Shown: positions 10,883 to 22,860, counted from the stretch's first letter. The stretch is DNA of 64,000 nucleotides from Conchocele bisecta (GCA_029237695.1 CM055278.1:69989188-70053187); one strand, 5' to 3'. Notes: generated by a model not told the origin, from the sequence alone. Translations and numbers: made by a program.

Positions 10883-13800
10883 ATGTTGCAACACATGCTG
10901 GGGAGATTAGTCCTGCTGATGATCTTCACATGTGTGCAAGGTAAAATAGTAGTAATCAAATAGGGGTTTCTCAAAACAAATTCCATTCAAATACATTCTT
11001 ATTCTGATAAAACAGTACAACCATACTAACCATACTGTGCCGTGTTTCTTATGAAGTCAGTCAACTAGTTTATACTATTATAAAATAATTCCAGCACAAA
11101 AATATGTGTACAATTCCCTAACATTTGATTGGACCGTAGCAAGTCTCTGTCCAAAATTTATATCCCAGTAAACTCCCATGCCGAACTACTTTCCGTTAGG
11201 CGCAGTTAAAATAACTCTTAAGAAAACGGAAAATAAACACATTTTCTTGATGAATTTATTTCAAATGCTGGAATTATAGGGAATGAATGGCATTTTTGTG
11301 GAATTTATCGGGGATATAAACTTGGAAAAGTTGCGGGAATACTGGACGAGGCCTTCCGGCCTTCGTCCAGTATTCCTGCGACTTTTCCAAGTTTATACCC
11401 CGATAAATTCCACAAAAAGGCCATTCATTCCTATATTATTATTTGCTTATTATTATAATAATTGGTGATCAAAATTGCTCCAATGTATGATGATGTGCTA
11501 ATTTCTGTCATAACTTCTATATCCCTTGAAGGGCTACTTAAATAGTTCAACACATACTTGCAGGGCCCGAAAATAGCACTGGTCTGAGGTCCTGAACCTG
11601 CAAATTTTAAAGTCGGACCTTTCTATTTTACAAGCAACAAGTCCGCCGGACCTGTGATAAAGTTGAAATTGCTATCATCATTCAGTGGCGATGCTAAATC
11701 CATTCTGATTATCGTCTTATAAGATAATTTATGGTGACTCATTCGAGTATTTACACATGTTGTGACGAGTCATTTCCCATAAAACAGGCACATATTTCTA
11801 CCGGTTTTCTAGCGATTATCCTCTTGGACCTTCCAAAATATTCCTTGGACCTTTCACTTTTTTCCTTGTTAGGTCCCGGACCTACTGGTAAAAGCTGCTA
11901 TTTTCAGGCCCTGCTAACAGATAACTCCCTTTTTCATCCAATATCAAATGTATGCGTTTTATTGCAGGCCAGAATGAGGCGTGTTATTTCTACCACCTGA
12001 ATGCTGACTGTCGTTACCGGGTGGACGCGATCTGCCTCGCACACATCACAGCCGCCATTCACCAGTGTAGTGACCCGATCAGTGTCGATTTCTCTGTCAC
12101 GGTAATCAAGGATCGTAGCTAGTTATTTCCCTTTGCAAATCTTTTTATAGAGATCCGGTCCTACATGTACATTGTATGCTATATTTCAGCATTTATTTCT
12201 TACTGAATAGCACAAAAAAATTAGTTGTGAACAGTGTAGACCCAGATCAGACTGCACACATGTGCAGTCTGATCTGCGTCGACACTGATTGCCATAACGT
12301 TAATAAGTGTGAAAATATGAATCTGGCAAATAATGCAGTCCCGAATGAGATTGCGCAGATATGTAGAAGGATCTGGATCAACACTAGTTAAAATCACTAT
12401 AATTGCTCCTTTTCATAACAAATTCTGCTACATTTGCCCTTTTTACCAACAATAATTAAGGCCCTAAACCACACACTTTGGACTGGGTTTCTATAAATAA
12501 ATTCAACAGGAGATAACTAGCTACAATCTCTCATTATTCATGAGGGATCAATGTAGATCTCCAGAATAGGTGTAAGTTTGTGCAATAAGTTGGAGAAATC
12601 TGACTACTTTACTCGATTTTTCCAAGTTTACATAGTGCAACACTTCTCACTCGGCTCCAAATAGGAATAAGTGGTTCCATTTAAGGAGACAAAATTGCCC
12701 GGTAAATTGACCCTAAATATTCGGATACCATTTTGGTTTGGGGTTTCCCATGACAAATTTTATCCATATATATATATAGAGCTCCAGATAAGCTGCGTAT
12801 TTGCGTAAATACCCAATTAAAATTGCCAAAAACCCAATTGAAATCGGAAGTAGCGAGTATCAAACAGCAATAACAAATTTGTGGTACCTTTATCATGCTA
12901 CAGAAAACAATAAACAGACCAGAAATATAGCATATTTTTCTTATTTTCCATCAAAACGAATCTTGGTATTTCATTAGAATTGTCTCCAAGGAGACAATTC
13001 TAATGAAATGCCAAGACATGTTTTAATTTCGAAGCAAACTATTCAATAATTGCTGTCTGATGATGTGTAAACAGTAGTGCAATTAAAATATTGAAATACC
13101 CAATTGCTTCCGATATGTGAAAATACTCCATTACTAATTCCTTATCTGGAGCCCTGTATACATACGTTGTTATTCTGATAAACAAGTATAGCAATGAAAA
13201 CTTGAATATTGGATTGAATATCGGGGACCCGTGCTAAAAAAATCTTGTGAGCATGCTGTCTAAATTCATGCTCAAAATCTGACAATTTGATTGCCTGAGA
13301 CTGAGCTCAGCTCAGCCTCAACCAATCAAACTGACTGACTTTTTAGCATGAGGATGGAGTACATACTAAAAATGTTTTATAAACATGCATCTTGATTTGC
13401 GGACAGTGTGAGAACCCGCAAGTTCGATGGAGCTACACGTACACCAGCAGCGATTCAATCATCACGGTTCACGGCTTCGACAGAGATGTCCAACTGCAGG
13501 TGAAGCTGAACAGGAAACCAGATAATGTTATCAATGTTGAGGTATGGTTGCAAGTAGGTGGCTGTTGTTTGTCTCAAATGTGGTACATACATTTCACCAA
13601 ATGTTAAAATCCCATGATCGATAACACTTATATGGGTGTCACCTAAATTCTTGTGCTGGCTCTGTAGATCTTGCAAACAAGTATCAAGTATGCTACATGG
13701 CATACAAAACATTTTAGTTGCTTTTTCGTACTCCTTGCTGCAACTTTTAATTGTGTTACATTAGATATTACAGTTCGGTGTGTCTCACAAGTCAAAACTG

Positions 13801-15550
13801 GCTGGCCCTTTCAATAGATGTGATAGTGTGAATTGTATAACACGCTACTTTTTTCTCCATTTTATGGCTTGAACAGATTAAAAATAACTTGGGTGACACA
13901 GTGATAAACGCTTTACATTACATGTATTACTATATGTCAGGCGGACTTCCACGTGTCGGGGCTGGCGAGGCGAGATTTCATCAACCAAGACATCGAGTTG
14001 AGGGGGTTGACGGACCACTGCCCACGATGTAAGTGTTTGCTTGAAAGATGTGCTTGAAATCATGCAATCTCAGCCAATTTTTATGCCCCCGCCACCGAAT
14101 GGTGAGGGGGGCATATAGTGTTACCGGCGTACGTAACGTACGTAACAACGTACGTAATGTACGTACGTCCCGAAACCTTAACGCTCCGGTAAATGGCTTA
14201 TAATTTCTGTTTCCTTGCTCGGATCTGCTTGACATTTCACACACGCATTGCTCCAATGGTCCTCTACCGCCCTGTGACAAATCCACATTCGTCCCGCCCC
14301 CGCTAAGCCCAGGGTCAAGATCACAGACTTAGTGCGTTCCAAACCTTAACGCTCGGGTAAATGGCTTATAATTTCTGTTTCCTTGCTCGGATCTGCTTCA
14401 CATTTCACACACGCATTGCTCCAATGGTCCTCTACCGCCCTGTGACAAATCCACATTCGTCCCGCCCCCGCTAAGCCCAGGGTCAAGGTCACAGACTTGG
14501 TGCGTTCGAAACATTAACGCTCGGGTAAATGGCTTATAATTTCTGTTTCTTTGCTCGAATCTGCTTCACATTTCACACACACAGTGCTCCAATGGTCGTC
14601 TACTGCTCTGTGACAAATTCGTGTGCCGACAGGCCACATTTCTAGTTGAGCATGTTCTCGTAATTTGTAATCAAAATCATGAAGTTTGATTGACCGAGAG
14701 CCTCGGCCAATCAAACTTCCAGATTTTGAGTATTTATCTGGAGTACTTTGAGGGAGTAATCATTTATTTTTCCCGAAATTTTATTATTTCAAATAGAACT
14801 AACAGATTAAAAGTATGCAGAATTATTATACTGAATTTCTTACATTATCACAGCCAAAATGGCTGTGATAATGTATAAATAAATTCAGTATAATAATTTG
14901 GTAAGAAAATATGTTTCATAAAATAAAAATTAATAAATTTATCCTTAAATTGAAAATTTCTTCCTCAAAATGTATGTACTTTGCAATTATGGTGAAATCG
15001 GCTACATGAGCTACACTGGTCACAAATCCCATAAGCTCCATTTCTCCAGTCACAGCCACATTTTGGTTCTACTACAATTGCAGTAAGTAAGACGGCGATA
15101 ATCGCGATCAGTGTCTGTGGAGGATTGTTTACCATCTGTCTTGCCCTGATCGTCGTCTTGTGTATCGTCCGACGCAAGATCAACCGTAAAAATGCCGCTC
15201 AGGCGGCAACCTCCCTCGTAGATGCAGGCGTAGACCCTGGTCGATCTACACCAGTCGGAGGATCGCGAGTAAATGTCGACGTCACAGATTTCAAAAAGCC
15301 TTCCAGTGAATTAAACAGTGACGTTGTCATGGTAACGACACAACAGACGGACGGTGCTTACACAAATGGGGTTACTAGTACAAATGACTATGTGAATTTG
15401 CAAGGTAATGGATTTACACACACTACTAGTACAAGTAATGGATTTACACACACTACTAGTACAAGTAATGGTTTACATAACACCGATATCCGTTTCTCGG
15501 ACATTTTGCGACAAGATAATTTTGACGATATGGAAGCGCCCGCAGTTTAA
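10883..15550 (+). CDS. Unassigned type I single-pass membrane protein, complete, five exons, 293 aa
   Basis: Exons are 10883-10940, 11968-12101, 13407-13541, 13941-14028 and 15084-15550, with exon ends in phases 1, 0, 0 and 1. All donors are GT (gtaaaa, gtaatc, gtatgg, gtaagt) and all acceptors AG. Residues 1-19 are a signal peptide (MLQHMLGRLVLLMIFTCVQ); an in-frame TGA at 10871 supports the start. The ectodomain (20-142) has six cysteines (25, 34, 42, 53, 65, 136), enough for three disulfides, and a probably beta-rich middle (W72, VQLQVKL). One helix (143-167) is followed by the basic stop-transfer RRKINRK. The tail (about 125 aa) has two Y-x-N motifs (Y231-T-N, Y241-V-N), a 10-residue repeat NGFTHTTSTS twice in tandem, and an acidic end. 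I do not recognise the ectodomain family. A cell-surface receptor or adhesion role is inference from topology and the tail only. Confidence 0.85.
11085..11440. mobile_element. Palindromic element ending in a ~150-bp near-perfect hairpin
   Basis: It lies in intron 1 of the membrane-protein gene. Positions 11283-11437 read into themselves: TGGAATTTATCGGGGATATA is mirrored by TATACCCCGATAAATTCC around a GGCCTTCCGGCC centre. The preceding 200 bp (AATTCCAGCACAAAAATATG onward) match 18768-19060, which has only one arm of the hairpin. Confidence 0.7.
12165..12395. repeat. Diverged palindromic repeat (GTGTAGACCCAGATC family)
   Basis: AGACTGCACACATGTGCAGTCT forms a local hairpin, flanked by GTAGACCCAGATC-type sequence shared with the other GATCCAGATGAG-type repeats. 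It lies in intron 2 of the membrane-protein gene, just downstream of the exon 2 donor. Confidence 0.5.
12779..13157. mobile_element. MITE-like element, family 'CTCCAGATAAG', intact ends
   Basis: The ends are GAGCTCCAGATAAGCTGCGT and CTTATCTGGAGCCCTG. The centre is the hairpin TTAGAATTGTCTCC / GGAGACAATTCTAA. It is about 380 bp and lies inside intron 2 of the membrane-protein gene. Confidence 0.8.
14083..14640. mobile_element. Tandem-repeat element, three ~168-bp units (reverse orientation)
   Basis: Units begin at CGAAACCTTAACGCTC and its variants (about 14172, 14339 and 14508). They are reverse copies of the unit repeated at 32510-33350 (ACCATTGGAGCAATG, CAGATCCGAGCAAGG). The left edge has a GCCCCCGCCACCGAATGG / GGTGAGGGGGGCATA hairpin and ACGTAACGTACG tracts. 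It fills intron 4 of the membrane-protein gene. Confidence 0.7.
14742..15058. mobile_element. AAAGTATACTTT-family MITE joined to a GTGACTGGAG-family fragment
   Basis: 14742-15007 is the MITE, left end missing, with central palindrome ACATTATCACAGCC / GGCTGTGATAATGT. 15009-15058 is the right end of the other palindrome family (CATTTCTCCAGTCACAGCCA). The fragment stops about 25 bp before the acceptor of the last exon of the membrane-protein gene at 15084. Confidence 0.7.
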
Positions 15551-16571
15551 TAGTGATTCTGCTGTAGACTTTCAACCCTATCTCTGTCTTCTAAATGTCT
15601 GGCATAAAATGTTTCATTACAATTTTTGGACCATTCCATTAGTCACAAAAGTGGTGTTTTAGTCTCACCCCTATCGGTCATAATTCTGGGCGCTGTCGTC
15701 ATCAACAATTGCATCCAATGTTGAAACTTCATCAGTAGCTTCCTGACGTTTATGGCGTTTATATTCGGTTGACGATGACCTTCATGGGTGAGACACTCGC
15801 TGGCAATCGCCTTGTTTGAAAAAAAGAGACGTAAATTAATATTTAAACAAAAACTACAGATCCTGATGAGTGGACTCATTTGGATCTACAGTGTTTGCAA
15901 CTACCGGTACTAGTATTAGTTCAGAACCTGTACAGTTAAACCATTTCACCCCTAAATAACTGACTTGATCTTTTCCATGTTAATTTTCAGACCATTCCAC
16001 TAATCAGAAAATGGGTATTGTAGACCTAACTTCATAAAAATCAAGGTACTGCCACCAGACCCTGAAATATTATTTTCATAAAATGCGAAAAACACATACC
16101 GGGTACAGTGTTTGAATAGAAAACTGCTAATGGCGTAGATTCAGATGAGATGGCTCGTTACGAGCCAGCTCATCTGGATCTACGCCATTTGCAAACATGG
16201 AGATTATTATCTTTAGCGTTGAAAGAATTGTGGTTGGCAGAAAATATTTTACATTGAACAATTGCGTATTTACTTCTTCTACAAACTGTTCATACAAAAC
16301 TAAGCACGATTCGAAAGCACCCTCTGTTGAGTTACTGTGTGAAGAATAAAGGAACAAATCTCATGCATACATAAAAACATAATTTGGTTCTTCGATATCT
16401 ACGCATCAGAAAAATCCCCGTGTGTCGGGGAGGGGGGGGGGGGCGGGTGGGTGTAATTTTATCGTCATGGAAATTCGCCATTCGCCACATGATGATCAGA
16501 CACTAACATGGAAACTATGTTAAATCCAATCATGTCTACAGTGGTTATAGTAACTTTATAGAACATATATC
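15551..16571. repeat. 3' flank of the membrane-protein gene with palindromic repeats
   Basis: It contains two copies of the GATGAGCCGGCTC family (about 15855-15900 and 16120-16200; the second is a neat hairpin around TGGCTCGTTACGAGCCA) and a G-rich run at 16426-16441. The 3' UTR presumably lies here, but no single polyadenylation signal stands out; an AATAAA is at about 16345. Confidence 0.5.
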
Positions 16572-16773
16572 GGAGCTCCAGTTAAGGTGCGTAATTTTGA
16601 TCAACTTTGTGGGCAATTTTGTTATTTCTTCACCAAAAATGGCAAGTTGGGAGTGCTTTAGAATCGTCGCATTGAGACGATTCTAATGAACTCCCAACTT
16701 ACCATTTTTGGTGAAGAACTAAGAAAAATACCTAGAATATTTGGTCAAATTACGCATCTTAACTGGAGCTCTG
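16572..16773. mobile_element. Short palindromic element, diverged 'CTCCAGTTAAG' ends
   Basis: The ends GGAGCTCCAGTTAAGGTGCG and CGCATCTTAACTGGAGCTC are inverted copies. The whole element folds back, with centre TTAGAATCGTCGC / GAGACGATTCTAA. It resembles the CTCCAGATAAG family at both termini and centre but has a different interior. Confidence 0.7.
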
Positions 16774-17099
16774 ATATATCATATGAGACCCACATGTTAA
16801 ATTGACATGCAAAATGCATCTGGCGACTTGAACAAATCAGGGACGAACATCTTGGAACAAAAAAAAATATATTAAAGAAAATCTGCCCTCCTGCTTCACA
16901 TTCCGCAAATGCCTGGTGTGTGAGAACCAAAGTACTTTTTATGACCTTATAGTAATAGTGTTGTATATATTGTATTGAATACTTGTCTTTATGCTGAGCA
17001 TGAAACACATGTTTTTATAATCAATTTTACTATCAATTGTGTTTAGAAATGGATGTAATATGTAAACTGATATCTATTATAAAATAAATGTATATTTTT

Positions 17100-18425
17100 G
17101 TCGAGCCCGCTTGCGAAAAGCGAGACATAGTGATCACAATGACGTCCGGGTGTCCGTGCGTCCGAAAGTTGCGTTAATGTTTTTAAAAATACCATCAAAT
17201 GCCTCGACGGGCTCGACATGCGGGCCACGGCCATCTGGTTTAATTGTTGGTTTGATGAAATGCAAAACAGAGTGCACATTTAATTCAATTACACATGAAA
17301 TGCCATACATGTACATGTATTTTTATTAAATTTATATTTGTATACATTGTAAATACATACTTGATTCTACCATGGGTTGAGGCCTAGGGGTTAGAACACC
17401 TGACTTCCAATCCGGAGGTTGTGGGTTCAAACCTTGCCTTGGTCATCAAAAATGAGAGGTCCTTTTCTCAGCAATGTCCGAAATGCAGGCACGAATGCTG
17501 CCGTGGTTTCGCAACCAAGTGGTGTAATGTCTGACGTCATTTTTACAGTAGATTTTCTTGCAAATTCTCATAACATATAGACAGAATAAAAGATGAAAAT
17601 GATCATATTTGGTGCGCCATACACCAGTATCATCAAATATGATCATTTTCATCTTTTACGGACACATTTTAAGAAGACTATCTATTGGTGCTATACATCT
17701 CATCATCTATTAATAGCATGTAATGCTGACTTCATATGTACATTTACCGTAATAACTCGAAATATTTGGACACACTGGGTTTTGGGAAACTTCCGAATGA
17801 ATCAGTGTTTTGTTAACTCAGGACAACTATACTAACCCTAAATATTGAGACGTTGTTTTGGGAAACAATCATATACTTTCACACTTTTTCTCTGAATAAA
17901 GTGTGTCTGAATATTCAGAGTTATTACGGCCACTCGGGACTTCTGTCTGAATATTCAGAGTTATTACAGCCACTCGGGACTTCTGTGTACCGACAGACTT
18001 CATTTATTGTTGTGCCCGCGTGTGGAAAACATGATGTAGTTATCACAATGGCATCTGTTTCTCTTTGCATGTGTCCAAATCTGCATTACGGTTTTTAAAT
18101 TACTTTATCTCTGTAACGTAGGTAGGTGGGATCGACTTGAAACTTCATATGCTTGTTTATCATCAGCCATACTTTCATTCTATGGCCTACCCATGTGCCC
18201 CATGCTCAAGGTCAGTTTTGCAAAAGTTGCATTAAAAGTGTATATATAAACTATGCCGCTACAACTACAAGTCATATTGGCTTGGAACTTCATATTATGA
18301 AGTTTTTATGCTCGTTTATCATAATCCATATTGTGATCCTATAGCCAACCTCCGACTTACACCCGGGAACCATTAATACACCGTGGAAATGCCTTGGCAG
18401 GCTCGACATTTGGGCCACGGCCATC
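17100..18425. repeat. Repeat cluster: 'TCGAGCCCGC' elements, tRNA-like SINE head, palindrome
   Basis: 17100-17240 and 18005-18420 are related elements with GTGATCACAATGACGTCCGG-type text and a GGCTCGACA ... GGGCCACGGCCATCTG end; a reverse copy is at 38440-38580. Around 17380-17440 is a tRNA-like stretch with a B-box-like GTGGGTTCAAACC and an A-box-like GGCCTAGGGGTTAG, without a convincing acceptor stem, so a SINE head rather than a tRNA gene. 17592-17660 is a palindrome (AGATGAAAATGATCATATTT and its mirror). Two direct copies of GTCTGAATATTCAGAGTTAT lie at 17905-17965. Confidence 0.55.
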
Positions 18426-18427
18426 TG

Positions 18428-18732
18428 TAGCCGATTTCGTCAAAATTGCAAAGTATACTTATCTAGCAAAGTATACTTTGTCAAAGGGAGTAATCATTTA
18501 TTTTTCCCGAAATGCATTATTTCATATAGAACTAATGACTGCATATATTTTATGATTAAAAGTATGTAGAATTATTATGCTGAATTTATTACATTATCAC
18601 AGCCAAAATGGCTGTGATAATGTAATAAATTCAGTATAATAAAAATTAATAACTTTATCCTTAAATTAAAAATGTCTCCATCAAAGTATACTTTGCTAGA
18701 TAAGTATACTTTGCAATGTTGGTGAAATAGGT
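18428..18732. mobile_element. MITE-like element, family 'AAAGTATACTTT'
   Basis: The ends are TGTAGCCGATTTCGTC and GGTGAAATAGG, with paired GCAAAGTATACTT blocks and the central palindrome ACATTATCACAGCC / GGCTGTGATAATGT. Confidence 0.75.
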
Positions 18733-18767
18733 CCCTGGTCATATACAATGTACATTCATATCATTCA

Positions 18768-19260
18768 ATAATTCCAGCACAAAAATATTTACACAATTCC
18801 CTAACATTTGATTGGCCCGTAGCAAGTCTCTGTCCAAAATTTATATCCCAGTAAACTCCTACGCAGAACTACTTTCTACAGGTGCGCTGTAAATGCTGTC
18901 AATGTAAACAAATGGCTGCCGTCTGTCAAAATAAACACATTTTCTTGATGAATTTATTTCAAATGCTGGAATTATAAGGAATGAATGGCCTTTTTGTGGA
19001 ATTTATCGGGATATAAACTTGGAAAAGTCGCGGGAATACTGGACGAGGCCTTCCGTACATACATGTATGTGAGGGCCAAACCAGATCTCCGGTCAGGACT
19101 GTTTTCGATCCTGATCAGTCTGTGCGGTAACACAAAGTTTCGGTCTGTAACGCTGGGCGCCAAACGTTACAGACAGAAAATTTGGGTTATCTGTGCGGTT
19201 GCACAGGCTGATCTGGGTCTACACTGGTCGCAAAAACCTATTTCTCCAATAACAGCCAGA
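18768..19260. mobile_element. Half-palindrome element plus palindromic fragment
   Basis: 18768-19060 matches 11085-11360 (AATTCCAGCACAAAAATAT through ACTGGACGAGGCCTTCCG) but lacks the mirrored arm. From about 19080 to 19260 a fragment of the GTAGACCCAGATC palindrome family follows, with an internal TCTGTAACG / CGTTACAGA hairpin. Confidence 0.6.
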
Positions 19261-19524
19261 AATGAAAGATATCAAATTGTATCCTATATATTTATTGTTT
19301 CACATACAACAGCTTACACAGTTTGTTTTATTTAAAGATCTTCGTTTTCTTTGCCACCCAATATTGTTGGTGCCAAACCGAATTCTACACGAGAAAGCTA
19401 TGAATGGATGGCACCGTAACTCTGTTTCATACGGACAGTACATGAGCATATAGAATGTTTTGTTTCAAAGTCAAAGGTGTTGCATTATCTGTTGATTATT
19501 GATCACTGGACCAACCTCGACTCC

Positions 19525-19735
19525 AACTCAAGTAGTACACCAACGCCTGCACTGATCTTGCCAATTGTTTTCTTTCAAAATGCTTGAAATCAAGCAGCTT
19601 GATTGGTTGAGCCCAAGCTGTGCTACAGCTCGAGCTCAGCCAATCAAACTGCTTGATTGTGATTTCAGATTGCCAACAGATGTTCAGAAACATCGACATC
19701 TCGTCAAGTTTAACACAGGCGATGGTGTAACAAGA
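19525..19735. mobile_element. Short palindromic element (AATCAAACTGCTTG family)
   Basis: TTGATTGGTTGAGC and GCTCAGCCAATCAA face each other around a CTGTGCTACAGCTCGAGC centre, with longer ends of ATCTTGCC / GATGTTCAGAAACATCG type. A fuller copy is at 44876-45099. Core-only copies occur at 14668-14720, 23738-23815 and near 13300. Confidence 0.65.
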
Positions 19736-19929
19736 ATTTTCTGTCTTTTGCATACGCGAGTGGAGCGATTAAGGCCATATGCTAAACTGGCTCTGCTAAA
19801 CTCTCGGTTAAATATCACAAATAACTCTCACACACATACTTGGTACATTAATATATTAATATGGAGAATAAAATCCTGTGTACAGTTGGATTAACCACAT
19901 TTTGACAAAGTGGGCCTTTCTTAGCCATT

Positions 19930-20830
19930 TCAACATCACATACCTGTTTAGCAGTGTTTGCAAACAGTGTAGATCCAGATGGGACGGCTCTCATCGAAAG
20001 AAATCCTGTAGATCGCACATACAATGATAAATGTACAAAGCACACATTTTGTCAGAACATGGTTAATTTAATACATACACATATATACCGACAACACAGT
20101 TTACACATCCATTCAAACAAGTTGATGTGATATACAGATGCAATGCTGTACACACAGTACGATAAACTACATTTCTAATGCACTCTATAACTATCACGCA
20201 ATCTGATTGGCTGATGGTCATATTGTTGATGAACGGTCGCAAATTATTTCGATATGTATTCCAATGCCAGTAGTAAAGGAGTGCATTAGAAATAGGTTAA
20301 CCGCATTGTAATTTTAAAATTTGCGGCGTATATCAGAAAATGATAGGTCGGAAAACATGTTCAATGGCTCCGCTAGCGCGTAGCCATTAAACAGATTTTA
20401 CGACCTATCATTTTCTGATATACGCCACAAATTTGAAAATTACAATACAGTTAACCCTATAAAATATGCACGAAAATACAAATGCATCATTTGTTCAAAC
20501 AAATAACTGAGGACTATTTACAATGGTTGAACTCTTGGACAAACCGTTAAATGTTATAGCATTATCCCTGAAACTCCATAAACAGGTTTTATAACTTCTA
20601 TATCCCTCTATATTTTTTACATCATACTTGTGCACAAATGCCATACACAGGTTTGTTTGTGAAATGGCTAACCCTTTCAAGATAATTAATGGGAATGGAT
20701 CGTCCGTGTCAACTTTAAGACTATTCCATTTAATGGCAAAAGAGTGGTGGCATGGAAGGGTTAACGATGTTCCCGGTAAAATGGATGGGACTAGATTTCA
20801 AAGGCGTGTCTCTCTGAACAGTGCTTAAAT
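19930..20830. repeat. Palindromic repeats; no gene recognised
   Basis: A GTGTAGATCCAGATG fragment is at 19960-20000. A long hairpin at 20285-20458 pairs ATATCAGAAAATGATAGGTC with GACCTATCATTTTCTGATAT around a GCTCCGCTAGCGCG loop. I found no supported exons. Confidence 0.55.
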
Positions 20831-20849
20831 ACGACCACTGTCTGTTTCA

Positions 20850-21150
20850 CGTTTTGTTGGCGACAAATTTTTGGCCATTAAACACATTAAATCTTAAAAA
20901 TATTTAAGTACTTTTTCATCAATAACAAGAAAATCATCCTCCCCAAAAAAAATTGTCTTTGATAAAATTCCATCAAATATTGATTTTATTGTGAAAAAAG
21001 ATTTTCCTATGGAAATTTAACATAGGGGGTGTGGGGGGTGACTCTTGTTATTGATGAAAAAGTTTGTACCGGATAATATTTAAATATTTTTTAGATTTAA
21101 TGTGTTTAATAGCCAAAAGTTCGTCGGCAGAAAAACGTGGAACAGACAGT
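20850..21150. mobile_element. ~300-bp fold-back element
   Basis: The left arm (GACAAATTTTTGGCCATTAA, CATCAATAACAAGA) and the right arm (TCTTGTTATTGATG, TTTAATAGCCAAAAGTTCGTC) are mirror images. The interior holds C-rich/G-rich halves at about 20938 and 21025. There is no coding capacity. Confidence 0.65.
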
Positions 21151-21289
21151 ACGGTAGATATCTTCTATCTGTACACCGTCAGCCAAACTGTTATTTTGTC
21201 TCGATGATGCAGTCAAAAGAAATGCCAAAATGACAAAGGACTCTTATCCCTTCCTACGCTGTTGACGAAAATTGCCGTCTGCTGTTTTT

Positions 21290-22110
21290 CATTTTTGCTT
21301 TAATTCTTAACAAAAAACTGGTTTTGACAGCACATGAGAATCGTCTCCACTGGAGACGATTCTCATGTGCTGTCAAAACCAGGTTTTTGTCGAGAAATAT
21401 TGAAAATAATTTTTTTTTAGCAGACGACAACATTTAATTCAGCGTAGTAAGGGTTAATGCACACTTGTTTTTCACTGAATGTTGTTCATGGTTACACGCA
21501 TCATACTATATGCATTACAAATTCAGAAAATACATGTCAGAGTGAATCCATGTATGAGTTCACATTTCACAAAACTGATTTAGAAATTCTCCGTAATTGG
21601 CACTGAAAATTGGCAAATATTTCAAAGCAATTGCGTAAATATTAATTAAAATATTTTGAAGAATTTTTTTTTTCTAGAGTTTCTAAAATATATTACAAAT
21701 GTACTTCAGATTTATGAACATACCGGCAAGTTGGTTCAAATGATACATAGGGACCAGAAGAAATGTATAACAGACATTTATGTGAAATTAATATATACAA
21801 ATAATTTATACATTTATTGTTGTTTCCATAGTAACAGACCATATATATATATACACACACATTTTGTAATACAATACCACCTTGAGCACTGAGGTCACAA
21901 AACTGGAATGTATTTTATTGTAACCTGGCAACGGTTGCCATAGAAACAAAAAAGTGCATGTTGATAGGTAATGGATTAATCCTTTCAATGCTGAATTAAA
22001 TTTTGTCGTCTGCTGATTGTTTGTTAATTTTAATTTTTATCAACAAAAACATAGTTTCCAAAGTGCTGCCAAGGGAACATATGAAAAACAGCAGACGACA
22101 ATTTTCATTT
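21290..22110. repeat. Palindrome with GTCTCC/GGAGAC centre and related fragment
   Basis: 21318-21395 is a near-perfect hairpin: TTTTGACAGCACATGAGAAT, centre CGTCTCCACTGGAGACG, then the mirror. It is flanked by GTCTGCTG / CAGCAGACGAC-type ends. A related element lacking the centre lies at 22005-22105, and another at 26640-26860 in an ATP6AP2 intron. Confidence 0.6.
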
Positions 22111-22224
22111 CCCACATTCTAAGGGTTAAATAGGCAGATCGCTGAGAAAAGGTGACTTGTGGCATCCGCGCAGGCTGATCTGGGACCACGCTGGTCGCAC
22201 ATGTCATAAGGTACCTTTTCTCTC

Positions 22225-22860
22225 AGGGAGTAATCATTTATTTTTCCTGAAATGCATTATTTCATATAGAACTAACAAATGCATATATTTCATGATTAAA
22301 AGTATGCAGAATTATTATACTGAATTTATTACATTATCACAGCCAAATTGGCTGTGATAATGTAATAAATTCAGTATAATAAAAATTAATAAATTTATCA
22401 TAAAATTTTCTCCCTCAAAGTATACTTTGCTACTAAAGCATACTTTGCAATGTTGATGAAATAGGCTACAGGGGTCCAAACATGCAATAGCATCTTTTCT
22501 TGTTGGATTGAATTGCAAGTTGATTTGTGCTAACGGAATGTTTTGTTTGTTGGGGTTTAACGGCCTATCAACAGCTAAGGTCATTTAAGGCCGGGTCAAT
22601 GGGTTTAGTACTAAATCCCATATATTACATGTTCAAGTACATGTACAAATGGGGGGGGGGGGGGGGGGGAATCCCAAACTCAGAACTGAATATTTACAAT
22701 AACAAAACTATATATTCAGCCCTGAAATCAGAATAATCCTAATCTGATGTCAGGTCCTCGCCACACCAGAATCACTTGGCCCCTCCCAAAAGCAGTAGGA
22801 TCAGTAATACTCTTACTACTTTTATAATGGGCAATAACCCAATTCAACTCCCAGGTAACT
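22225..22860. mobile_element. AAAGTATACTTT MITE followed by a G-run and SINE-like fragment
   Basis: 22225-22472 is the MITE (left end truncated), ending GATGAAATAGGCTACAG. A pure G run lies at 22650-22668. 22527-22860 contains the SINE-type text 'GGTTTAACGGCCTATCAACA' and 'CCTCGCCACACCAGAATCA', shared with 25733-26215 and 36720-36890. Confidence 0.65.

Noticed and set aside
15670..15800. Possible C-terminal exon on the minus strand (a frame ending SAQNYDR)
   Set aside because: The frame is open for only about 33 codons, the only acceptor is poor, and no partner exons were found upstream on that strand.
17380..17440. A tRNA gene
   Set aside because: There are A- and B-box-like stretches, but no acceptor stem pairing that I can form; a SINE head fits better. 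The same holds for 40060-40130.
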